DNA of 10,194 nt, taken from assembly GCA_003696465.1 (NCBI GenBank), contig RFHG01000417.1, positions 1-10,194 of the forward strand. Direction: 5' to 3'. Origin of the DNA: Gammaproteobacteria bacterium (GTDB taxonomy: Bacteria > Pseudomonadota > Gammaproteobacteria > J044). A program made the position numbers and the translations under genes. Numbering within the stretch: position 1 is the first letter of the stretch; each line of letters opens with the position of its first letter. The notes beneath the pieces were generated by a model. The model ran no database searches. It saw only the letters and a list, made by a program, of their open reading frames with translations, and was not told the origin of the DNA. Shown piece by piece: positions 5,628 to 10,194 of the stretch.

Positions 5628-6014
5628 TCAGAGCGCGTCGATGACCTTGCGCAGCTTGGCCTGGACCTGCGTGGCGACCTCGCCCAGCGCGGGGTTGTCC
5701 ACCGCCTGCATGGAGGCAATGGGATCGATGGCCGAGACCTGAACCCTGCCGGGCTCGAGTTCCTGCACGACCACGTTGCAGGGCAGCATGGCCCCGATCT
5801 CGGGCTCGGCCTGCAGCGCCTTGTGGGCAAAGCCCGGGTTGCAGGCGCCGAGGATCCGGTAGGGGCGGAAATCCACGTCGATCTTCTTCTTCAGGGTGGC
5901 CTTGACATCGATGTCGGTCAGCACCCCGAAGCCTTCCTCTTTCAATTGGGCGGTTACCCGCTCGATGGCCTCGTCCATGCCGGTATTGAGGGTCTTGCTG
6001 AAGGTATAGCTCAT
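5628..6014 (-). CDS. DUF302 family protein
   Basis: Small soluble protein of the DUF302 family; structures of family members exist but no biochemical role is firmly established. The 128-residue product begins MSYTFSKTLNTGMDEAIERV, contains EEGFGVLTDIDVKATLKKK (26-44), and has the two conserved family blocks YRILGACNP (52-60) and GAMLPCNVVV (74-83). Cys58 and Cys79 are its only cysteines and lie in those blocks, which suggests a ligand- or metal-binding or redox role (inference). There is no signal peptide, so it is probably cytoplasmic. ATG 6014 has GGGAGA 6 bases upstream. It follows the ABC exporter gene by 54 bases on the same strand and is followed by a strong terminator, so the two are likely an operon. 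Confidence 0.9.
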   Translation of the reverse strand: MSYTFSKTLNTGMDEAIERVTAQLKEEGFGVLTDIDVKATLKKKIDVDFRPYRILGACNPGFAHKALQAEPEIGAMLPCNVVVQELEPGRVQVSAIDPIASMQAVDNPALGEVATQVQAKLRKVIDAL

Positions 6015-6068
6015 TTCTTGTCTCCCGGTAGTGAGTAAATGGGGTCAATCCGTTTCGACAACCGTACT

Positions 6069-7904
6069 TCAGACCGGCACGGATGCCGCCGGTTCCGCTC
6101 CGGCTTCCCGCGCCTCCTCGCGTTCCTGCTGCTGCAGTCGCCAGAGACGGGCATAGAGGCCATCGCGGGCAATCAGCTCGTCATGGGTCCCCTGCTCGAT
6201 GATACGCCCCTCATCCATCACCAGGATGCGATCACTGTCCACGATGGTGGACAGGCGGTGGGCGATGGCCAGGGTGGTATGCCCTTCGGAAATGGAGCGG
6301 AGGGCCTCCAGGATCTGCTGCTCCGAATGCGAATCCAGCGACGAGGTCGCCTCGTCGAAGATGAGAATGGGCGGGTTCTTGAGGATGACCCGGGCAATGG
6401 CCACACGCTGTTTTTCGCCGCCCGAAAGCTTGAGGCCACGCTCGCCCACCACGGTGTCGTAGCCCTGTGGCAGGCTCATGATGAAGTCATGGATATTGGC
6501 CAGACGAGCAGCCCGCTCGACCTCTTCCCGTGAGGCATCCGGGCGCGCATAGGCAATGTTGTGGTAGATGGTGTCGTTGAAGAGCACCGCATCCTGCGGA
6601 ACGATCCCGATCGCCCTGCGCAGGCTCTCCTGCCTCACCCCCCGGATGTCCTGCCCGTTGATGCAGATGCATCCCGAATCCACGTCATAGAACCGGAACA
6701 GCAGGCGGGCCAGGGTCGATTTGCCGGCCCCGGAGGGGCCAACGACCGCATACTTGCTCCCGGCCGGGACATGGAAGCTCACCCCCTTGAGGATCTCGCG
6801 ATCTCGGTTGTACGAGAAGTACACGTTCTCGAAATGGATATCGGGATGAGACGCATCCAGCGGCACGGCATCGCTCGCATCCACGATTTCCTCCCGGGTA
6901 TCGAGCAGATTGAAGATGCGATCCATGTCGACCAGCGCATAGCGCAGGGCCCGGTAGATGACCCCGAGGAAATTGAGCGGCATGAACAGCTGCAGCATGA
7001 GCGTATTGACCAGCACCAGGTCGCCCAGAGTCATCACCCCGGAGACCACGCCCTGTGCTGCCTGGAACATCAGCAGCGTCACCCCCACGGCAATGATCGC
7101 CCCCTGACCGAAATTGAGCAGGGACATCGAGTTCTGGCTGCGTACGGCAGCCTCCTCCCACCGTTCCAGGGTGCGATCGTAGCGTTCCAGCTCGTAACGC
7201 TCATTGTTGAAGTACTTGACCGTCTCGTAATTGATGAGCCCGTCGATGGCCTGCGTGTTGGCTTCGGAGTCGAGCCGGTTCATATCGTGGCGAAAGTGCA
7301 TGCGCCAGTTGGTCACCCCCAGGGTAAAGGCAATATAGGCAAACACCGTGGCAAAGGTGATGACCGTAAACGAGACGGCATAGCCATGCAGCAGGATGAA
7401 GGCCACCAGCAGAAACTCGGCCGCGGTGGGAATGATGTTGAATACGAGATAATTGAGAATCGAGCTGATGCTCTGCGTACCTCGTTCCAGATCGCGCGAG
7501 ATGGCCCCGGTGTTGCGCTCCAGATGGAAACGCAGCGAAAGACGGTAGAGATGTTCAAGCACCTGATGCGAGAGACAGCGCATGGCGTGGTAGCGCACAC
7601 GCGCGAACAGGGCGTCGCGCAATTCATTGAACAGGGAGGAGGCAAGGCGCAGCCCACCGTAGGCCAGCAGCAGCACGACCGGCAGGACCAGCCGCCCCCC
7701 CTCGCCCCGATCCAGCGCATCGACAATGTGCTTGAGCACGACCGGCACCGCCACCAGGGCCAGCTTGGCCAGCACCAGACTGGCCAGGGCCATCAGCACC
7801 CGCCCACGATACTGCCAGATATAGGGCAGGACACGCCTCAGATTCTTCAGTTCCTGTCCGCGGATCTCGGGCGCTTCGGTACGTCTTGCCGCACTCTGAC
7901 TCAT
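6069..7904 (-). CDS. Atm1/HMT1-type ABC exporter (fused permease-ATPase half transporter)
   Basis: Inner-membrane half transporter expected to work as a homodimer. Residues 1-30 are cytoplasmic, six membrane helices lie at about 35-330, and the nucleotide-binding domain spans about 350-595. ATPase motifs are complete: Walker A GPSGAGKST (389-397), Q-loop Gln437, signature LSGGE (493-497), Walker B ILIFDE (513-518), D-loop SSLD (521-524) and H-loop His549. The membrane part carries features typical of the Atm1/ABCB7/HMT1 group: NYETVKYFNNE (225-235) and LQLFMPLNFLGVIYR (304-318), the latter in the helix that contacts glutathione in characterised relatives. Likely substrates are glutathione-linked compounds, glutathione-metal complexes or persulfides, and export from cytoplasm to periplasm is inferred. 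The 611-residue length fits. ATG 7904 is the only sensible start: the open frame continues to 8342 but lacks homology. The ribosome site is weak (AGGA about 12 bases upstream). Confidence 0.92.
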   Translation of the reverse strand: MSQSAARRTEAPEIRGQELKNLRRVLPYIWQYRGRVLMALASLVLAKLALVAVPVVLKHIVDALDRGEGGRLVLPVVLLLAYGGLRLASSLFNELRDALFARVRYHAMRCLSHQVLEHLYRLSLRFHLERNTGAISRDLERGTQSISSILNYLVFNIIPTAAEFLLVAFILLHGYAVSFTVITFATVFAYIAFTLGVTNWRMHFRHDMNRLDSEANTQAIDGLINYETVKYFNNERYELERYDRTLERWEEAAVRSQNSMSLLNFGQGAIIAVGVTLLMFQAAQGVVSGVMTLGDLVLVNTLMLQLFMPLNFLGVIYRALRYALVDMDRIFNLLDTREEIVDASDAVPLDASHPDIHFENVYFSYNRDREILKGVSFHVPAGSKYAVVGPSGAGKSTLARLLFRFYDVDSGCICINGQDIRGVRQESLRRAIGIVPQDAVLFNDTIYHNIAYARPDASREEVERAARLANIHDFIMSLPQGYDTVVGERGLKLSGGEKQRVAIARVILKNPPILIFDEATSSLDSHSEQQILEALRSISEGHTTLAIAHRLSTIVDSDRILVMDEGRIIEQGTHDELIARDGLYARLWRLQQQEREEAREAGAEPAASVPV

Positions 7905-8000
7905 GCAGGATTTACGTCCTTCGGGGTTGCATGTATCCAGGGCCCGGCCTACAGTCGGGCATCCTGGACTGGATAGCGCACTATAAAGAAAAAGCAGCCG
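7905..8000. promoter_or_regulatory. Shared control region between divergent ABC and RND operons
   Basis: These 96 bases must hold the promoters of both units. An imperfect inverted repeat spans 7936-7968: TCCAGGGCCCG (7936-7946) pairs with CGGGC (7956-7960) plus CCTGGA (7963-7968), interrupted by AT, around a 9-base loop. A 12-base near-palindrome, ATAGCGCACTAT (7973-7984, one mismatched pair), overlaps TATAAA (7982-7987). TATAAA is the best -10-like hexamer for the RND side, but it lies only 13 bases before the ATG and has no -35 partner. The adaptor gene lacks a clear Shine-Dalgarno site. Either repeat could be an operator for a regulator encoded elsewhere; no regulator gene is adjacent. 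Confidence 0.5.
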
Positions 8001-9023
8001 ATGAAAAATCCCCTTCCTTTCAAGGTCTTTGCCGCCTGTGCCCTGGGGCTGCTGATGATTTTGCCGGGTGCGCATGCCCGTGAGCCACGTCAGGTGGCCG
8101 TGCTCGAGGTTGCGCCGGAAACCCCGCAACTGCGGCTCGAACTGCCCGGCCGGGTGGTGGCGCCGGGTACCGTCGGTATCCGCACCGAAGAGGAGGGCCG
8201 GCTGTTGTCGGTCGCGGTCGAGGCCGGGGACCGGGTGGATGCGGGCGAGGAACTGGCACGTATCGACGATACCCTTCTGCGGGCCTCGCTGGACAAGGCC
8301 ATCGCCAACCGGAAACAGGCAGAAATGGACCTCAAGCGGCAACTTGAGCTACGCAAGAGCCATGTGGCCACCGAAGACGAGGTCACTCGCGCCCGAACAG
8401 CCCTGCAGGTGGCCCAGGCCGAGGAGGCCGTCCTGCGCACCCGCATCGCGCGCACCCGCATTCGCGCCCCGTTTGCCGGCAGCGTGGTGCGCCGCATGGC
8501 CGAGCCGGGCACGGTGCTGGGTGCACGCGACGACCTCCTGCTGCTGCAACCGGCAACCGGACTGCGTGTCGAGACATGGATTCCGGTCCAATTGCTTCCC
8601 CTTGCCCGCCAGGCCCGGTGGACGCTGCAAGACGCCGCCGGCCAGCCCCTGGGCACGGCACGCCTCGAGTTTGGCGAACCCGCCGCGGCCGCCGAAAGCC
8701 AGACGGTGCACATCAGGCTCCTGCCGGGCAAATCGCTGTCGCTGGCGCCCGGCAGCCGGATTGCGATCGGCATGAGCGTCACGGCCCCGGCGGGCATCTG
8801 GCTGCCCCTCTCGGCCATCGGCGAAGACAGCCAGGGCCGTCATGTGATGATCGTCGACGCGGGCAAGGCAAGACGCGTGGCAGTGGAAACCGGCCCCACG
8901 ATTTCCGGTAAGATGCTCGTGAGCCGGGGCCTGCAACCCGGTACCCGAGTGATCATCCGCGGCCTGGGCGGGCTGCACGAAGGAGATGCGGTGCGCATCC
9001 ACGAGGAGGACGGCCATGAATGA
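8001..9023 (+). CDS. RND efflux periplasmic adaptor (membrane fusion protein)
   Basis: Periplasmic adaptor that links an RND inner-membrane pump to an outer-membrane channel. Residues 1-26 are a signal peptide ending AHA before Arg27. The lipoyl (barrel-sandwich) halves are GIRTEEEGRLLSVAVEAGD (about 56-74) and RIRAPFAGSVVRRMAEPG (about 152-169), joined by a short coiled-coil hairpin (about 93-150). A beta-barrel and membrane-proximal domain fill the rest, with TVHIRLLP in the barrel and VETGPTISGKMLVSRGLQPGTRVIIRG near the C-terminus. There is no lipobox, so it is not a lipoprotein of the AcrA type. At 340 residues it is slightly short, and the hairpin is short. No strong ribosome binding site precedes ATG 8001. 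It overlaps the next gene by 8 bases, and the permease follows that. No outer-membrane channel gene is in the window. Confidence 0.92.
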   Translation: MKNPLPFKVFAACALGLLMILPGAHAREPRQVAVLEVAPETPQLRLELPGRVVAPGTVGIRTEEEGRLLSVAVEAGDRVDAGEELARIDDTLLRASLDKAIANRKQAEMDLKRQLELRKSHVATEDEVTRARTALQVAQAEEAVLRTRIARTRIRAPFAGSVVRRMAEPGTVLGARDDLLLLQPATGLRVETWIPVQLLPLARQARWTLQDAAGQPLGTARLEFGEPAAAAESQTVHIRLLPGKSLSLAPGSRIAIGMSVTAPAGIWLPLSAIGEDSQGRHVMIVDAGKARRVAVETGPTISGKMLVSRGLQPGTRVIIRGLGGLHEGDAVRIHEEDGHE

Positions 9024-9435
9024 CGCGGAAGAAGAACGCATTTTCCGCCCCATCAACGAGCTCGAGATCCAGCTGCTCAGCGTCAAGGCGGGGCAGATCT
9101 CGCCCCGCGCCTTCATTACCTTTCTGTTCACGCAACAGGTCTATCTGCTCAGCTCCGAGCCGGTGGACATGATCCACCCCACCCTGGAACACGCCCTGTA
9201 CATCTCGGACGACCAGCAGCCCACGCGCCTTGCCATTTTCAGCAGCCGCAAGCGGGCCGAGCCCTGGATCGAGGCCTTCCCGGCCTATGCCAACGGCGCC
9301 TGGATGCAGTTCACGGAGGTGCTGCAGCAGTGCCAGCCCGGCAGCGGCATCATGCTCAACCCCGGCCAGCCGGCCGGACTGGCCATCCCGCCGGAGGGAG
9401 TGACCGACCTCCGGCATGAACTCGGCCCCGGCTGA
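9016..9435 (+). CDS. SseB-domain protein encoded inside the RND operon
   Basis: Small soluble protein resembling the SseB N-terminal domain. The 139-residue product has an amphipathic helical start (PINELEIQLLSVKAGQISPRAFITFLFTQQVYLL, about 12-45, given here as separate runs PINELEIQLL and ISPRAFITFLF), a strand-like LAIFSSRKRAEPW (72-84), and the typical C-terminal block GSGIMLNPGQPAGLAIP (109-125). There is no signal peptide or membrane segment, so it should be cytoplasmic. SseB proteins are poorly understood; in Salmonella the name is shared with an unrelated secretion translocon protein, and in E. coli SseB is linked to serine metabolism, neither of which fits obviously. ATG 9016 lies 8 bases inside the adaptor gene, with GAGGAGG 6 bases upstream. 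The permease starts 9 bases after its stop, so it is an integral member of the operon. A role in pump assembly or regulation is inference only. Confidence 0.72.
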   Translation: MNDAEEERIFRPINELEIQLLSVKAGQISPRAFITFLFTQQVYLLSSEPVDMIHPTLEHALYISDDQQPTRLAIFSSRKRAEPWIEAFPAYANGAWMQFTEVLQQCQPGSGIMLNPGQPAGLAIPPEGVTDLRHELGPG

Positions 9436-9444
9436 TTCCGATCC

Positions 9445-10194
9445 ATGCAGGCTTACAGGGGCGGCCTGGCCGACTGGTCGATCAGACACCCGGTGGGCGT
9501 GAGCATGATCGCCCTGGCGATCGTCGTGCTGGGGCTTGCGGCACTGCGCGGGCTCGGTATCGACCTGCTGCCGCACATCATCTATCCCGAGATCAGCGTG
9601 CGTGTCCTGCAGCCCGGGGTTCCCGCGCGCATCATGGAAGATCAGGTCACCCGCCAGCTTGAAGAACAACTCGCCATCACCGAACACGCCATTGCCGTCC
9701 AGTCGCGTACCAGCGAGGGACGCAGCGCCGTCGACCTGAGCTTCCCCTACGGTACCGACATGGACACCGCCCTGCGCGATGCCAGTACCCGGCTCGATCG
9801 GGCGCGTCGTTTCCTGCCGCAGGGGATCGAGCCCCCCATCATCTACAAGCGGGATCCTTCCCAGCGCCCGGTACTGGAGCTGATCCTGAGCAGCCAGACC
9901 CGTCCCATCTCCGACCTGCGCGACTGGGCCGACTACCGTTTCGGCAAGTGGTTCCTCAACCTGCCCGGCGTGGCTGCGACCGAGATCGGCGGCGCGCCAC
10001 GCCATGCGTGGCAGGTGGAAATCGCCAACGACACCCTGCTGGCCAACCGGCTCGACATCCCGCGACTGCGCGGGATCCTGCAGCAGGCCAATCGCGACCA
10101 GCCGGGCGGCCGGCTCGACACGCCCAGCCGCGAACTGGCCAGCGAGGTCCGTGGCCGCTTCACTCGGCCCGAACACCTGCAGAACCTGCCCGTC
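9445..10194 (+). CDS. RND efflux permease, N-terminal part only (cut off by window edge)
   Basis: Inner-membrane proton-driven RND transporter of the AcrB/CzcA superfamily. The 250 codons in the window cover the first membrane helix (about 17-38, after the RHP cytoplasmic start) and the beginning of the first large periplasmic loop. The family run LLPHIIYPEISVRVLQPG (41-58) is followed by VTRQLEEQL (68-76), SAVDLSFPYGTDMDTALRDA (94-113) and RRFLPQGIEPPII (121-133). Full-length members are about 1000-1050 residues, so three quarters lies outside. The visible part does not separate multidrug from metal pumps: the second-helix and later motifs that decide this are missing. ATG 9445 is the only in-frame start after the stop at 9433-9435 in this frame. 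No Shine-Dalgarno site is visible, so translation is probably coupled to the SseB-like gene 9 bases upstream. Confidence 0.93.
   Translation, partial: MQAYRGGLADWSIRHPVGVSMIALAIVVLGLAALRGLGIDLLPHIIYPEISVRVLQPGVPARIMEDQVTRQLEEQLAITEHAIAVQSRTSEGRSAVDLSFPYGTDMDTALRDASTRLDRARRFLPQGIEPPIIYKRDPSQRPVLELILSSQTRPISDLRDWADYRFGKWFLNLPGVAATEIGGAPRHAWQVEIANDTLLANRLDIPRLRGILQQANRDQPGGRLDTPSRELASEVRGRFTRPEHLQNLPV

Noticed and set aside
5488..6048. Long minus-strand frame upstream of the CxxC gene
   Set aside because: It overlaps DUF302 in another frame and would cross the intrinsic terminator. Only the last 57 codons have their own ribosome site.
6561..7976. Plus-strand open frame of 471 codons
   Set aside because: It is antisense to the Atm1-type exporter, whose ATPase motifs are all intact on the minus strand. 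The plus-strand translation shows no domain I recognise.
7905..8342. N-terminal extension of the ABC exporter gene to 8342
   Set aside because: The frame is open, but it would run antisense through the adaptor's signal peptide and lipoyl region. The exporter's normal N-terminus starts at the ATG at 7904.
8953..10176. Minus-strand open frame of 407 codons
   Set aside because: It is opposite the RND adaptor end, the SseB-like gene and the RND permease. The protein has no recognisable motif, and the plus-strand genes explain the region.
1..10194. CRISPR arrays, tRNA or rRNA genes, insertion sequences, prophage or toxin-antitoxin genes
   Set aside because: I looked on both strands for spaced repeats, cloverleaf-like segments, transposase motifs and terminal inverted repeats and found none. 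The window reads as ordinary core chromosome plus efflux genes.

Overview
The window is GC-rich, densely packed chromosomal DNA with the gene content of a gammaproteobacterium. YciO and YciI closely resemble their E. coli counterparts as I recall them, and the order yciO - site-2 protease - trpS - scpA is one I know from gammaproteobacterial chromosomes. The large efflux genes and the DUF302 gene would fit an environmental, perhaps sulfur-oxidising or Chromatiales-like lineage, but that is a guess. No tRNA, rRNA, CRISPR array, insertion sequence or phage gene is visible.

Left region (1-3278, minus strand): a compact operon reads from right to left as yciO, a minimal site-2 protease, trpS and scpA. 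The first two genes overlap (TGATG), the next gap is 16 bases and the last is 3 bases. scpA runs off the left edge and its continuation, probably scpB, lies outside. TrpS starts at TTG and carries four cysteines spaced almost as in the [4Fe-4S] tryptophanyl-tRNA synthetase of Thermotoga.

Middle region (3468-5292, plus strand): yciI is divergent from yciO. It is followed by a lipoprotein parvulin-type prolyl isomerase and a SlyD/FkpB-type FKBP prolyl isomerase. The two isomerases are from unrelated families and act in different compartments. A convergent 57-residue CxxC protein of unknown function (5314-5487, minus) faces the FKBP gene.

Right region (5583-10194): two divergent transport units share a 96-base intergenic region (7905-8000) that contains an imperfect inverted repeat. 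Leftward lies an Atm1/HMT1-type ABC exporter followed by a DUF302 protein, closed by a clear intrinsic terminator (5583-5605). Rightward lies an RND efflux operon: periplasmic adaptor, a small SseB-domain protein whose start overlaps the adaptor's end, and an RND permease cut off by the window edge. The ABC exporter probably moves glutathione or thiol conjugates or metals, and the RND pump exports an unknown substrate. The SseB-like insert is the least expected part.

I do not see a clearly new multi-gene system. The best leads are the SseB-RND arrangement, the Atm1-DUF302 pair with its shared control region, the CxxC miniprotein and the Fe-S-type TrpS.
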